Part shown: piece by piece, positions 46,109 through 55,695 of the stretch
Position numbering within the stretch: position 1 is the stretch's first letter
How the letters are laid out: every line of letters starts with the position of its first letter
Assembly: GCA_028282325.1 (NCBI GenBank)
Contig: JANQID010000140.1
Coordinates: 1-64,000 of the forward strand
Direction: 5' to 3'
From: Chloroflexaceae bacterium
Lineage (GTDB): Bacteria; Chloroflexota; Chloroflexia; Chloroflexales; Chloroflexaceae
DNA: 64,000 nucleotides
The notes under the pieces: model-generated
Seen by the model: the letters and a program-made list of their open reading frames with translations, nothing else
Databases searched by the model: none
Told to the model about the DNA's origin: nothing
Position numbers and translations under genes: made by a program

Positions 46109-46463
46109 TCGGTTGAGTCATCAACCACGGTATTCTTGCTCGCTGGCGCCCGGCATGTTTTGCTGTATATGCGAAGCAATGCCTCAGGTGAGAGGCCTTT
46201 ACCACATCCTGACACTATCGGTTTTATGGTGTCTCGATGGCCCACCAGACGAGCTAGTGCGAGGCTATATGGACGGCAATTCCAATCGAGACCGGGCGAT
46301 TATGCCGGGTTATGTTGCACAACCGTACCTTTGCTGGAGCTTCGCACGAACGAACATCGCAGCTCGTTCGCGGTTGTCGGCGCGCCACTTCTAAACCAGC
46401 CGCCGATCAATCCAAGCGCTTTTAGACGCACCTCCGCTTCAGATAAGGATGCGGAGGCTTTTT
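46109..46463 (+). ncRNA. Candidate structured RNA or long riboswitch-like leader
   Basis: About 355 bases from a strong promoter to an intrinsic terminator, with no convincing ORF. Hairpins visible by eye: GCCTC/GAGGC near 46183-46198, CCGG/CCGG near 46290-46305, and a two-part stem where ACAACCG (from about 46317) pairs with CGGTTGT and CGAACGA pairs with TCGTTCG, the 3' halves being contiguous. I do not recognise the cores of known riboswitches (lysine, cobalamin, TPP, SAM, T-box), RNase P RNA, tmRNA or SRP RNA. It may be a free small RNA or a leader acting on the decarboxylase gene 300 bases downstream. Confidence 0.5.
46431..46463 (+). terminator. Intrinsic terminator of the structured RNA
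   Basis: CCTCCGC (46431-46437) pairs with GCGGAGG (46451-46457), loop of 13 bases, followed by CTTTTT. The further 308 bases to the decarboxylase start hold a second imperfect hairpin near 46580-46615 and no clear gene. Confidence 0.8.
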
Positions 46464-46771
46464 ATGCCTCTTCTCTAACCTCGAAAATCACCCTGTCTCG
46501 TCGCGCATGCTTATGGTCAGACTTCATCTGATGCATCTGACCAGTGCATGATTCTGTCGTTTCTTTTGACCAAACAAAGAATGCCAGCGCCGGGCGTTAG
46601 CTTGCGCTGGGCGTTACTATGTGCTGTTTGGAATGTCGACGCAACGCCGTACGCATTTAAGGAAGACAAAGGGACAGGACCCATACAACACACTGCTGCA
46701 TATGATCGGCTCTGTTCCTTACGACGCATTCGACAGACTTGGAACCACACAGTTCACTGTGAAGGAGGGCA

Positions 46772-48343
46772 TTGGTACAGTTGGACCAGCAGGCATATGC
46801 TAGCTACATTGCACAACACTACCATCGCACCAGCGAGGGAGTGATAACCGACTTTATGACTCGCCACAACGGTCACCTCTACTTCGGTGATCGGATCAAC
46901 CTCAGCGATCTGGTCCGCCGTTATGGCACGCCGCTTGAAGTGGCGTATAACCCGCTGATAACCGAGCGCATCCGCTCGATGCAAAACTGGGCCAGGCAAG
47001 CTCGCTCCGCCGCTCAATACACTGGCTCTTTCATCTACGCCTATGCAACCAAAGCCAACTTTGCCGCAGACGTTATCCAGACCGCGCTCGCGGCTGGCGC
47101 TCACTACGAAACGTCGGCAGCGGCCGATGTGCGCATTGCTCAACATCTCTGGCGACAAGGAATACTCCCTGGCGACCGCCTCATATGCTGCAACGGTTCG
47201 AAAGAGCCTGCTTATATCGAAGCTATCTGCGATCTCCGCATCGATGACTATACCAATATCGTTCCGATTGTCGACGACCTGGAAGAACTTGATGCGTTAA
47301 TGGAGTGTCCGGCTCCCTTTCAACTGGGCGTTCGTGAACGCGCTGCCGGAAATCGCGATGGATTTCACCCCGGCAATGATCGGTTCGGTCTCACGATGGC
47401 TGAAATCGACGCCGTTGTCGAGCGCTTGCAATCAACGCGGCATCGACTGACTGTCTATCACGCGATGATCGGCAGCCAGGTGGAAGATCGCGAGCATTTT
47501 CTGACTACACTCCGCGAGTCGATTGTGGCCTACTGTCGCTTGCGTCAACGCGCCCCAGAGCTGCGCTACTTTAATTTCGGCGGCGGAATGCCAACCTCCG
47601 GCTATCGGCTCGACTTCCAATTTGACTATGCGCATTTTCTGACCGAGCTTATGTCGGAAGTACGGGCCATATGCGCAGATTTTAGCGTTCCTATGCCCGA
47701 TCTCATTGGCGAATTTGGGCGCTACACCGTCGCAACCCATAGCCTATATCTCTTTGAAGTCGGCAAAGTCAAGGCGGGACAGCCCGGCGAACCCGACTGG
47801 CATCTGATCAACGGCAGCCTGATGGTCAGCTTGCCCGACAGCTTGCTCGTGGAGGATCAGGAATTCGTCGTGCTCCCGCTCGACAATTGGGATGCTCCGG
47901 TGCGACCGGTGCGACTGGCCGGTCGTCGAACATGCGACTCCGACGATGTCTATCCGCGTTTCCGGCAACAACCACTCATGTTGCCTGCCGGCGGCCCAGG
48001 GCAAGTGATCGCTATCTGCGGCATTGGTGCGTATCAGCAAATGATCTCCGGGCGCGGCGGCGCGCACCATTGCCTCAGTCCCGAACCGCACCGAGTTGTC
48101 ATTACCGATGTAGAGGGCCGTCTGGTGACCCGCAGCATTCCCCAGCAGGACCAAGCATCGATTATGCGTCTGCTTGGCTACCAACCTCATCATCTGCCCT
48201 ACCCGCTGCCATTGGCGCATCCCAAGTCGCCCAGCGAGCCCGCACGAATCAGCAGCGTTCAACGGCCTATGTCACTTGTTGCAGGAGGCTCCGTTCCGCG
48301 TCGGCGCAATCGTGATCGACTCCGACTGGTGCGCAGCAAGTAA
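46772..48343 (+). CDS. PLP-dependent decarboxylase of the Orn/DAP/Arg class (fold III)
   Basis: About 523 residues. GSFIYAYATKANFAADVIQT carries the PLP-binding Lys (ATKAN), and HYETSAAADVRIAQ the start of the barrel. RYFNFGGGMPTSGYRLDFQF is the glycine-rich phosphate loop, and a C-terminal beta domain carries CDSDDVYPRF, the conserved Cys-Asp that completes the active site across the dimer. It resembles diaminopimelate/arginine decarboxylase relatives; the substrate is not certain. The C-terminal 50 residues are Arg/Pro-rich and probably disordered. The start is TTG (46772) after AAGGAGGGCA; no ATG fits. It is preceded by the structured RNA candidate. Confidence 0.82.
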   Translation: MVQLDQQAYASYIAQHYHRTSEGVITDFMTRHNGHLYFGDRINLSDLVRRYGTPLEVAYNPLITERIRSMQNWARQARSAAQYTGSFIYAYATKANFAADVIQTALAAGAHYETSAAADVRIAQHLWRQGILPGDRLICCNGSKEPAYIEAICDLRIDDYTNIVPIVDDLEELDALMECPAPFQLGVRERAAGNRDGFHPGNDRFGLTMAEIDAVVERLQSTRHRLTVYHAMIGSQVEDREHFLTTLRESIVAYCRLRQRAPELRYFNFGGGMPTSGYRLDFQFDYAHFLTELMSEVRAICADFSVPMPDLIGEFGRYTVATHSLYLFEVGKVKAGQPGEPDWHLINGSLMVSLPDSLLVEDQEFVVLPLDNWDAPVRPVRLAGRRTCDSDDVYPRFRQQPLMLPAGGPGQVIAICGIGAYQQMISGRGGAHHCLSPEPHRVVITDVEGRLVTRSIPQQDQASIMRLLGYQPHHLPYPLPLAHPKSPSEPARISSVQRPMSLVAGGSVPRRRNRDRLRLVRSK

Positions 48344-48727
48344 GCCCTCCTCGTTCTATCTGCCAGCCGTACATCCAGGGGGAGTCGCCTGACTTGCGCT
48401 CCCCCTGCGATTAAATCTGTTCATCTACTTCAAAATCCTTTATTCACCCCGTAACTTTTCGTACATCCGGTGAGTTCTTAGTACATGAGTCTGCAACAAT
48501 GCCGGAAGGGAGTCTAGTGCGCTTGACGATCTCAATAATATAATGCTTGGTGCAAAGCGTTAAATACTACTATCGCATAGAGTTAACTTTATGGTAACAA
48601 TCTGGTTATAAAGCCTTTCTACAATCTAAATGCTAGGAGTGCGCTGAACAGACTGCTTTCATTACACCCCGGACAGGGATCCTAGCCATGTTATATTCTG
48701 ATTAGAACAATATGGAGGAGCGCAGCA
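48344..48727. other. Intergenic region with a GC-rich hairpin after the decarboxylase
   Basis: AGGGGGAG (48377-48384) pairs with CTCCCCCT (48399-48406), 33 bases after the decarboxylase stop, without a following T run; a weak terminator at best. The remainder is AT-rich and holds no gene; TATATT near 48690 may be a -10 box for the response regulator. Confidence 0.45.
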
Positions 48728-49408
48728 ATGCACATCCTGGTAGCCGATGATGATATTCCGAGCGTCAAACTTACTTCTTTTGTGCTTGAAGAAGCAGGAT
48801 ACAAAGTACATAAAGCCTACGATGCTACCACTATTTTGCAATCTGTTGAACAACACAATCCTGATTTAATTCTGCTTGACGTTATGATGCCGAAAGTCAG
48901 CGGTTTCGATGTTTGTCGCCAGATTCGCCGTCAGTCAGATGTTCCGATTATCTTCTTGTCGGGTCGTTCACAACTTCAGGATCGCGTAACCGGCCTCCAG
49001 ATCGGTGGCGACGATTATCTGGTCAAACCGTATGAGCCATCGGAGTTGTTGGCGCGTGTCGAGGCCGTCCTCCGCCGGCGCAACAGCGATATGCTTAATC
49101 CATCATCAAGGATTAGCCAGGGCGATATTACTCTTGATCCGGTCGAACACAAAGTACTTTTCAATGATGGCCGAACGGTTGAATTGACCCCTCTTGAGTT
49201 TCGTCTCCTGTACTATCTGATGAAAAACTCTGGGCGTATTCTCAATGTCGGTCAGATCCTTAGCAAAGTGTGGGGATATGATTACGAAGGTGAGAGTAAC
49301 CTGGTCGCCGTATACATTCGTCGCCTGCGTACAAAAGTTGAACAAGACCCCGAACATCCTCGCCACGTCATCACAGTGCGCAATTTGGGATATAAGTTCG
49401 AAGCATAG
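48728..49408 (+). CDS. OmpR/PhoB-family response regulator
   Basis: A 226-residue two-domain regulator. The receiver has acidic residues in ILVADDDI, the phospho-acceptor Asp in PDLILLDVMMPKVSG, and the switch Lys in DYLVKPYEPSEL. The winged-helix domain (about 130-226) has ELTPLEFRLLYYLMKNSGRI and VAVYIRRLRTKVEQDPEHP. GGAGGAGCGCAGCA-type spacing precedes the start. The histidine kinase 47 bases downstream is the obvious partner. Confidence 0.95.
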   Translation: MHILVADDDIPSVKLTSFVLEEAGYKVHKAYDATTILQSVEQHNPDLILLDVMMPKVSGFDVCRQIRRQSDVPIIFLSGRSQLQDRVTGLQIGGDDYLVKPYEPSELLARVEAVLRRRNSDMLNPSSRISQGDITLDPVEHKVLFNDGRTVELTPLEFRLLYYLMKNSGRILNVGQILSKVWGYDYEGESNLVAVYIRRLRTKVEQDPEHPRHVITVRNLGYKFEA

Positions 49409-49455
49409 CACTACGCCTTTTCCAAAAACGCCTGCAACCCGGCGTTGTGTAGTCG

Positions 49456-51690
49456 ATGAACGGAACAACGATGGCTACGCAATACAAAACGCCTAGTCAG
49501 GAGAAACTGGCCATGCTTGCTAATGGAGTTCTCATTGCTCGCGCCCAGCCCTGGTTAGCGACCGGCGGTCGTGACTTGGTGCGAGCAATGTTGCCTTTGC
49601 CAATATTTGGCATCGTTTGGGGGTTGGTTGGATCGAACCTTGAAACTGTAGCAATGCTTGAGATTGTCGTCTATGCGATCATCAACCTGGGGTTGCTGGT
49701 TACGTTGCGCTTCGCCGACATGCGACAATCTAAAACGGGACGTATCGCATTGCTCGCAAGCTCGATGGTAAGCGACACGCTGTTGATAGTCTTTCTTCTC
49801 GGCTCGCTCCCGACGCTCAATCCGGCAATTTTTCCTGTCTATGCAATTCTCGGCATCAAAGCCATTCTCTATCGCCGGTCATTTCCCTGGATCTTCTTAT
49901 CTCCAACAATATTTGGACCGGCGTATCTTTCTGCGCTTTTCCTCCAGAATCAGAATATGTCTGATCTCGGACTGAGCCAGATCCTCACATATTGGGGATT
50001 GATCGCCAGCAGTATACTGAGTGTCATATTGCTGTTTATCGTGAATGAGCGACGCTGGCGACGCAGCCAGCGTCTTGCAGGACAGCTTGAACATGAACAA
50101 GCTGAGTCACAATCACGCATCGTTGAGCTGGAAAGCATCAACAACGACTTGCGGGTGCGTATTCGATCGCAACAGGCGCTTGAAGAGAGCTTGCGAGCTA
50201 TTACCAACTCGCTGAGCCTGGAAGATGTGCTTAACCAGATTCTCGATAGTACGATGCAAATGTTTAGCGCCACCCGGATTACGGCTGCCGCGCTGATGCT
50301 TGACAATGGTTCCAAGTTCATCCAGTATATGCCGACGCAAGGTAGTGAACTGAACGATGGCTGGGAAGATGTTCTCGCTCAGCATATTATGCGCCAACAG
50401 AGCGCGCTGTTGGCTGAGAACACCGCGTATGAGCGTGAATGGGCTGATCTTCATGATTACGGTGTGGTGTCGGCTCTCGGCGTTCAGCTGATTGATATCG
50501 ACAATACAGTGCGCGGTGCATTAACAGTTGTTAGCACGCATCGCCAGGCGTTTACCGCAGCGGAAGCGCGTCACTTGAATTCATTTAGCATCCAGGCAAG
50601 CATTGCGATCCACAATGCGGAACTTCACTCGCAATTGGCGCACCAGCAGGCAATGCTCGAAGCTGTGCTACGTGACATTGGCGACGGTCTGGTGGTATTC
50701 AACGAGTTGGGAGCGATGGTTCTGGCAAACCCTGTCGCCTACCAGGCGCTGGCCCATAGCGATCTGATTAACGATACGCTGCAAGAGCAGTTGTCGCAAT
50801 GCGCCTATGAAGTGCGAAGCAATTATCAGGGTATCTTAAATCGCGAGTTGCGCATAGGTGATCACGAAGATGGCAGTGAACGCGCGTACCAGGCTTTTGC
50901 ATCGCTTGTGCGTGTGACAGATGATGATCAGAGCTATGTGGCGATTGTGCTGCATGATATTACCGAGCGGAAAGCTGAAGAACGAGTCCGTACCGAGTTT
51001 ATCTCTATGGTATCGCACGAACTGCGCAATCCGCTCAATACGCTAAATGGCTTTCTCAAGGTTATCCTGCAAGGGCGTACTGGTGAACTGTCCGAGCTTC
51101 AGCGCGAGTTTCTTGAACTGGCCAATGGCCAGGCGGATCAACTCAAAGGTCGAATTACCGAGTTGCTCGAATTTAATCGCCTTGAGGCCGGTCGATTGCG
51201 TCTCCGTCCGGAGATCAGCGACCTCGCGGATCTTATAAGGGCGACGAGCGCTCGCTTGCAACTTCAGGCGGAGCAATCGGATCTTACGCTCAGGTGTGAT
51301 ATTCCAGATGACCTCCCTGCCGTATGCATGGACGCCGAGCGTGTTGGTCAGGTCGTGACGAATCTGGTCGAGAATGCCATTAAAGCCACGCCAGCCGGCG
51401 GTACAATTGCAATAGATGCTGAGGTATGCGATACTGAGTTTCAAATTCACGTAACTGATACCGGCATTGGCATTCCAGCCGAGGAGATACCCAGGATTTT
51501 TGGTCGGTTTTATCGACTTGACCATAAAGCCTCACGTCAAGGAGCGCACCTGGGCCTGGGTCTGTCAATTTGTAAACAAATTGTTGAGAACCACAATGGC
51601 CGCATCTGGGTTGAAAGTGAAGAGGGTAGCGGCAGTCGATTCACCTTTACGTTGCCTCTCGTCGAGCATCTGCATACAGTAGAGGCATAA
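49456..51690 (+). CDS. Sensor histidine kinase with membrane, GAF and PAS-type domains
   Basis: About 744 residues. Residues 30-200 hold several membrane helices; a coiled-coil linker (about 200-240) leads to a GAF-like domain (about 245-395) and a PAS-like domain (about 400-510, VLRDIGDGLVVFNELGAMVL). The HisKA box FISMVSHELRNPLNTLNGFL has the phospho-His; the ATPase has N box NLVENAIKATPAG, G1 DTGIGIPAEEI and G2 GLGLSICKQIVENH. All catalytic motifs are intact. Starts at 49456 and 49471 are both possible. Likely partner: the regulator at 48728; the signal is unknown. Confidence 0.93.
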   Translation: MNGTTMATQYKTPSQEKLAMLANGVLIARAQPWLATGGRDLVRAMLPLPIFGIVWGLVGSNLETVAMLEIVVYAIINLGLLVTLRFADMRQSKTGRIALLASSMVSDTLLIVFLLGSLPTLNPAIFPVYAILGIKAILYRRSFPWIFLSPTIFGPAYLSALFLQNQNMSDLGLSQILTYWGLIASSILSVILLFIVNERRWRRSQRLAGQLEHEQAESQSRIVELESINNDLRVRIRSQQALEESLRAITNSLSLEDVLNQILDSTMQMFSATRITAAALMLDNGSKFIQYMPTQGSELNDGWEDVLAQHIMRQQSALLAENTAYEREWADLHDYGVVSALGVQLIDIDNTVRGALTVVSTHRQAFTAAEARHLNSFSIQASIAIHNAELHSQLAHQQAMLEAVLRDIGDGLVVFNELGAMVLANPVAYQALAHSDLINDTLQEQLSQCAYEVRSNYQGILNRELRIGDHEDGSERAYQAFASLVRVTDDDQSYVAIVLHDITERKAEERVRTEFISMVSHELRNPLNTLNGFLKVILQGRTGELSELQREFLELANGQADQLKGRITELLEFNRLEAGRLRLRPEISDLADLIRATSARLQLQAEQSDLTLRCDIPDDLPAVCMDAERVGQVVTNLVENAIKATPAGGTIAIDAEVCDTEFQIHVTDTGIGIPAEEIPRIFGRFYRLDHKASRQGAHLGLGLSICKQIVENHNGRIWVESEEGSGSRFTFTLPLVEHLHTVEA

Positions 51691-51840
51691 TACATGTGAT
51701 GAGGCGTCCCGAATCTCCTGATTTTACCGCTGTCGGATTGACTGGATCAGCTAACGCTTTTATTATTTCTGCTCAAATCACCGTTCATATACATGTTAGA
51801 TCGTGAGAGTATATTTGTTTGTACTCTTGGGCAATCCATA

Positions 51841-53049
51841 ATGACAAAGGGTTCGCGTGTGAATGTGGCATTGATAGCGCTCCCATCTCATACATTACCG
51901 GCAACGCCGCCGCTCACCCTGGCCTATGCGGCCGCAGTGTTGGAGCAGCATCGTCATATTGTGCGTATATATGACCTTGCGTTGAAGCCAGATGCGCCGC
52001 TGTCAGCGTCGCTCCATCCCCTGCGAGCCTTTCGTCCCCATACCATTGTCGTGGCTGGGGACCGGCTTGACCTGCTTGATGAGGCCATCTGCTTGCTCGA
52101 CGATTTGAAAACGAGCGTTGTACCGATACGTATCAGCCGTGGAGAGATTGAAATTGGCTTCGGCTGGGTTGATGTGTTCGATTGGATCGACGCCCGTTCG
52201 CGAACGCCAGATCATCGCATATCGCTTGATAAGCTGCCGAAAGCACGCTCAAAGCCAGGGGGCAATATTGATCGTTTGCCATTTCCGGCGCGCCATCTGC
52301 TCTCGATTGAAAGTTATGCGCAGCGGGCCGTCGGCGGCGAATTGCAAACGACGCTGTTGGCGGGGTTTCCCGATGAGCAGGCGTCCGACGGTTTTGTTCC
52401 TCGCTCGCCAGCTCAAATCGTCGCCGAGATGCGCAGCGTGTCTCGCGAATATGGTGTCCGTCACTATCTATTGCCGGGTATGAGCCTGACGCGCCATCGT
52501 GATTGGCTCAACGAACTGCTTGGCCTCATCTGCGAGGCGAATCTGGGAATTGGATGGGAAGGCTGTGTTGATATAGACGTGCTCGACGAGGCGTTGCTGG
52601 CGCATTTCGCGCAAGCAGGTTGCGAAACGATACGCCTCGATTTAACGGCGAGCCGTGTATTCGAGTCGCATCAGACCCGCTCTCAGATCAAACGGATTGT
52701 CGCCATCGCCCGACGACACGATATTTATGTTCGTGCGCACCTGGAATTAGAGCCGCCCTATGAAGCAATTCCGCACCTGGTCGATGTGGCTGCCACGTTT
52801 GGACTCGACGATGCAATATTTAGCATTCGACCCAAGGCAAGCCAATCGCCGAATGACACTGATGACTCGCAATGGGAGGCAGTGGCGCGCCAGTTGTATT
52901 ACGTCGGACGCAAGCGGCAACATATTGTGGATCGTTTCGGCCCGGCTCTTGGAGCGTTGATCTGGAAGCTGCGCCATTCGAAGCTGGTGTCGGATGTTTT
53001 TAGTGAACGTGGCTCGTCAGGACACGAGGATTTGGCAGGTTCGGCATAG
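51841..53049 (+). CDS. B12-binding radical-SAM-like protein without the Fe-S cysteine motif
   Basis: About 402 residues. The N-terminal third matches the cobalamin-binding domain of BchE-type radical SAM enzymes (NVALIALPSHTLPATPPLTL, then AYAAAVLEQH). The barrel keeps family landmarks: IDRLPFPARHLLSIESYAQR, RSPAQIVAEMRSVSREYGVR and AHFAQAGCETIRLDL. Exactly where these enzymes carry CxxxCxxC (between TTLLAGF and RSPAQIV) the sequence is PDEQASDGFVP, without cysteine. The frame is intact and codon use is ordinary, so it looks like a maintained pseudoenzyme. Starts at 51793, 51841 or GTG 51859 are possible. A terminator follows directly; it is a single gene. Confidence 0.75.
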   Translation: MTKGSRVNVALIALPSHTLPATPPLTLAYAAAVLEQHRHIVRIYDLALKPDAPLSASLHPLRAFRPHTIVVAGDRLDLLDEAICLLDDLKTSVVPIRISRGEIEIGFGWVDVFDWIDARSRTPDHRISLDKLPKARSKPGGNIDRLPFPARHLLSIESYAQRAVGGELQTTLLAGFPDEQASDGFVPRSPAQIVAEMRSVSREYGVRHYLLPGMSLTRHRDWLNELLGLICEANLGIGWEGCVDIDVLDEALLAHFAQAGCETIRLDLTASRVFESHQTRSQIKRIVAIARRHDIYVRAHLELEPPYEAIPHLVDVAATFGLDDAIFSIRPKASQSPNDTDDSQWEAVARQLYYVGRKRQHIVDRFGPALGALIWKLRHSKLVSDVFSERGSSGHEDLAGSA

Positions 53050-53073
53050 GCGGAACTGGATATTACTTTGGCA

Positions 53074-53109
53074 AGCAGGCGGCTGTGGCTCGGTCGCCTG
53101 CTTTTTTGT
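53074..53109 (+). terminator. Intrinsic terminator
   Basis: AAGCAGGCG (53074-53082) pairs with CGCCTGCTT (53096-53104) and runs into TTTTTT; it ends the radical-SAM-like transcript. Confidence 0.9.
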
Positions 53110-53173
53110 TGCAACAAACCGGATGCAATGCGTTTAAAGTCTCGCCATTTGATCTGGCCGCGCCAAACAATTT

Positions 53174-54379
53174 CTATGGCAGAGGTAGGATCCGAGCGAC
53201 GATGAACTTGAGATATCGCCCTTCGGGGAAGCCCGCCGGAACCGGATGATCAATTGGCTGGCCTGCTTCATAAACGATTTGCAATCGACAGTCGGCACGC
53301 ACAGCCGCATCGGCGAGGAGCGAGCGGAATTGCTCCGGCGATACCTGGCTCGTGCAACTCGACGACACGAGCCAGCCTCCCGGCTCGATGCAACGCAGCG
53401 CCAAAGCATTCAGGCGAGTATACGCACGGAGTGCCGAATGGATATTCGTCTTTTCTTTGGCAAAGCTCGGCGGATCGAGGATGACGATATCAAATCGCTG
53501 GCCGGTTTTTGCATAGTGATCCAACAACTCGAAGCAATTTTCGGTCAGAAATATGTGTCGAGCCGGATCAAGCTGATTGAGCGCCAGATTCGTCGCTGCC
53601 GCTTCCGCCAGACCGCGCCCGATATCGACGCTGACGACTTGTGAGGCGCTGCCGCGCAAGGCATAGAGCGAAAAGCCTCCGGTGTAGGCGAAGCAGTTCA
53701 GTACGCGCCGTCCGCGGGCAAGTTCCTCGACGGTACGCCGATTTTCGCGTTGGTCAAGAAACAACCCGGTTTTCTGGCCGATATAGAGATTGGCGCGAAA
53801 GTAGAGCCCATGCTCTTGCACCACCAGATCGGCGGGGGGAAGCTCGCCCCACAGTGTATGCAACTGATGCTGTGTAGGTGCCGCCGCACCATCATCTATG
53901 TTCGGGGTTAATGTCGGCGCCGCGTCACGCATAACGATGCCGCGCAGATCGGCATCGCACGCCCGCAGCGCTGGAACGACATCGGGGATGATCGTAGCCA
54001 GGCTTTGAGCATAGGTCTGAATTATCGCGTAGTCGCCGTAGCGATCGACGACTAATCCCGGCAAACCGTCACCCTCGCCATATACCCAGCGATAGGCGTT
54101 CGTTTGCTGCTCGCGTATCGATGCGCGCGCCTCCCACGCCTCCCAGATGCGATCCTGGATCCAGGCTGCGGATGGCACGTCATTGCGGGCGAATATGCGC
54201 ACGGCAATCGGGTTGCTGGGATCCCAGAGTCCGATTGCGCTAAAACTGCCGCAGCGCACCCGCACCCAGGTGCCCGATTGCAACCGTCTGCCGCCGCTCA
54301 CCTGATTGCGATAGACCCACGGGTGGCCCTGGATCAGGCGGGCTTTGAGTGCAGATTGGGCTTGAACATCGGGCAACAT
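53174..54379 (-). CDS. rlmI: 23S rRNA m5C methyltransferase RlmI-like
   Basis: A 401-residue PUA plus Rossmann methyltransferase. The PUA start KARLIQGHPWVYRNQVSGG is typical, followed by GLPGLVVDRYGDY. The methyltransferase core has GRRVLNCFAYTGGFSLYAL (SAM binding), FDIVILDPPSFAKEKT (catalytic DPPSF) and SSCTSQVSPEQF with the catalytic Cys. RlmI/YccW methylates a cytosine in 23S rRNA; exact position is by analogy. It lies 32 bases after the GlgD-like gene and may be co-transcribed. Confidence 0.9.
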   Translation of the reverse strand: MLPDVQAQSALKARLIQGHPWVYRNQVSGGRRLQSGTWVRVRCGSFSAIGLWDPSNPIAVRIFARNDVPSAAWIQDRIWEAWEARASIREQQTNAYRWVYGEGDGLPGLVVDRYGDYAIIQTYAQSLATIIPDVVPALRACDADLRGIVMRDAAPTLTPNIDDGAAAPTQHQLHTLWGELPPADLVVQEHGLYFRANLYIGQKTGLFLDQRENRRTVEELARGRRVLNCFAYTGGFSLYALRGSASQVVSVDIGRGLAEAAATNLALNQLDPARHIFLTENCFELLDHYAKTGQRFDIVILDPPSFAKEKTNIHSALRAYTRLNALALRCIEPGGWLVSSSCTSQVSPEQFRSLLADAAVRADCRLQIVYEAGQPIDHPVPAGFPEGRYLKFIVARILPLP

Positions 54380-54411
54380 CGTGGTTCAAGAATTGGTGAT
54401 AGCATCTGAGT

Positions 54412-55668
54412 TCAAAGCGTCGTTCCGCTCGGCACGGTCTTATCGTGGCCAAACGCGGCTTCGCCGGTGCGCGGGCTAATAGCCACGTTGCGCCCGACGT
54501 GTGCGCCGGCGGGAACCTGCGAGCGCAACCCGACCAATGTCAAACCCGTATTGAGGCGCTCAGGGACATCGCGATTGGGTGTGTTGTCATCGCCATCGCC
54601 GACCAGCGCCCCGTCGCCTACCGTTACGTCTTCATCCACAATGCAGCGATCCACCGCGGCATCAGGGCCGATCCACGCATCGCCGAGAATGATTGAATCG
54701 CACACCACCGCGCCGGGCGAAACGTAGACACCAGGCGAAAGCACCGAGCGTATCACCTGACCGTAGACGCGGCAGCCGTCGCTGAGCAAGCTGTTTTCCA
54801 CCCGTGCCGCTTCGCCAACTTCGACGCCGGGCCGATCCGCGCTCGTGGTGTGGATAACCCAATCCGGGCTGTAGAGATCGAGCGCCGGCGTCTCGGCGAA
54901 CAACCCAAGATTTGCCTCATAGTAGGCTTGCACTGTTCCAACATCGGCCCAATAGCCATTGAAGGTATAGGCCATTACGCGCATCGCACCATAACGACTG
55001 TCGCGAATGAGGCCGGGCAGCAGATGACGCCCAAAATCGGCTTCATTGGTGCGCCTCAGCACATCGGTGAGGAACTCCTTGCGGAATACGTAGATTCCCA
55101 TCGAGGCTAGATTGGACATAGTGCGGCGCGGTTTTTCGACGAAGCCTTCCACCCGATTATCGGCGCCGATCGAGACAATGCCATAACGATGGGCTTCGTG
55201 GGGGCTAATGCTATGCACTGCCATTGTCAGATCGGCGTTGCTATCGGTATGCAGTTGCAATAGCGGGCGGTAATCCATCTTGTAGACGTGATCGCCGGCC
55301 AGGAGCAGCACCGCATCGACTTTCTGGTCGGCGATGAAGTCGAGATTATAGCGTACGGCATCGGCGGTGCCGCGCTGCCAGCCGCTGCCTTCGGGGGTTG
55401 GAAATGGATGCAGAATGCGCAACCCGCCCTGGGCGCGGTCAAGGTCCCATGGGCGCCCGACGCCCATATGGGAATGCAACGAGCGCGGTCGATACTGGGT
55501 GAGCACACCGACGTTGTAGATGCCGGAGTTAATGCAGTTGGAGAGCGCAAAGTCGATAATTCGGAACTTGCCCGCAAACGGCACCGCCGCCTCGGTGCGT
55601 TCTGCGGTCAATACACTCAATGCGGGCGAGTCGCCGCCGGCCAGAATGAGAGCTAGTGTTCGCAACAT
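54412..55668 (-). CDS. GlgD-like ADP-glucose pyrophosphorylase subunit, probably regulatory
   Basis: A 418-residue paralogue of the upstream GlgC. Overall fold motifs are kept (GKFRIIDFALSNCINSGIYN, LLLAGDHVYKMDY, VEGFVEKPR, GYWADVGTVQAYYEANLGL, then a beta-helix). The catalytic N-terminal signature GGxGxRLxPLTxxRxKP reads instead GGDSPALSVLTAERTEAAV, losing the arginine and the KP lysine used for nucleotide binding. Such substitutions mark regulatory GlgD of Firmicutes and the plant modulatory subunit. It lies 27 bases after glgC, so a heterotetramer is likely. Confidence 0.85.
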   Translation of the reverse strand: MLRTLALILAGGDSPALSVLTAERTEAAVPFAGKFRIIDFALSNCINSGIYNVGVLTQYRPRSLHSHMGVGRPWDLDRAQGGLRILHPFPTPEGSGWQRGTADAVRYNLDFIADQKVDAVLLLAGDHVYKMDYRPLLQLHTDSNADLTMAVHSISPHEAHRYGIVSIGADNRVEGFVEKPRRTMSNLASMGIYVFRKEFLTDVLRRTNEADFGRHLLPGLIRDSRYGAMRVMAYTFNGYWADVGTVQAYYEANLGLFAETPALDLYSPDWVIHTTSADRPGVEVGEAARVENSLLSDGCRVYGQVIRSVLSPGVYVSPGAVVCDSIILGDAWIGPDAAVDRCIVDEDVTVGDGALVGDGDDNTPNRDVPERLNTGLTLVGLRSQVPAGAHVGRNVAISPRTGEAAFGHDKTVPSGTTL

Positions 55669-55695
55669 AGCACCTGTAGGTTAGTAAGAGTTTGC

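Noticed and set aside
46109-46463. Lysine riboswitch (L box), T-box or RNase P RNA in the decarboxylase leader
   Set aside because: None of the conserved core sequences of these RNAs could be found by eye.
46633-46803. A 56-codon ORF overlapping the decarboxylase start
   Set aside because: No good ribosome binding site, third-position composition unlike the neighbours and no family resemblance; possible but not supported.
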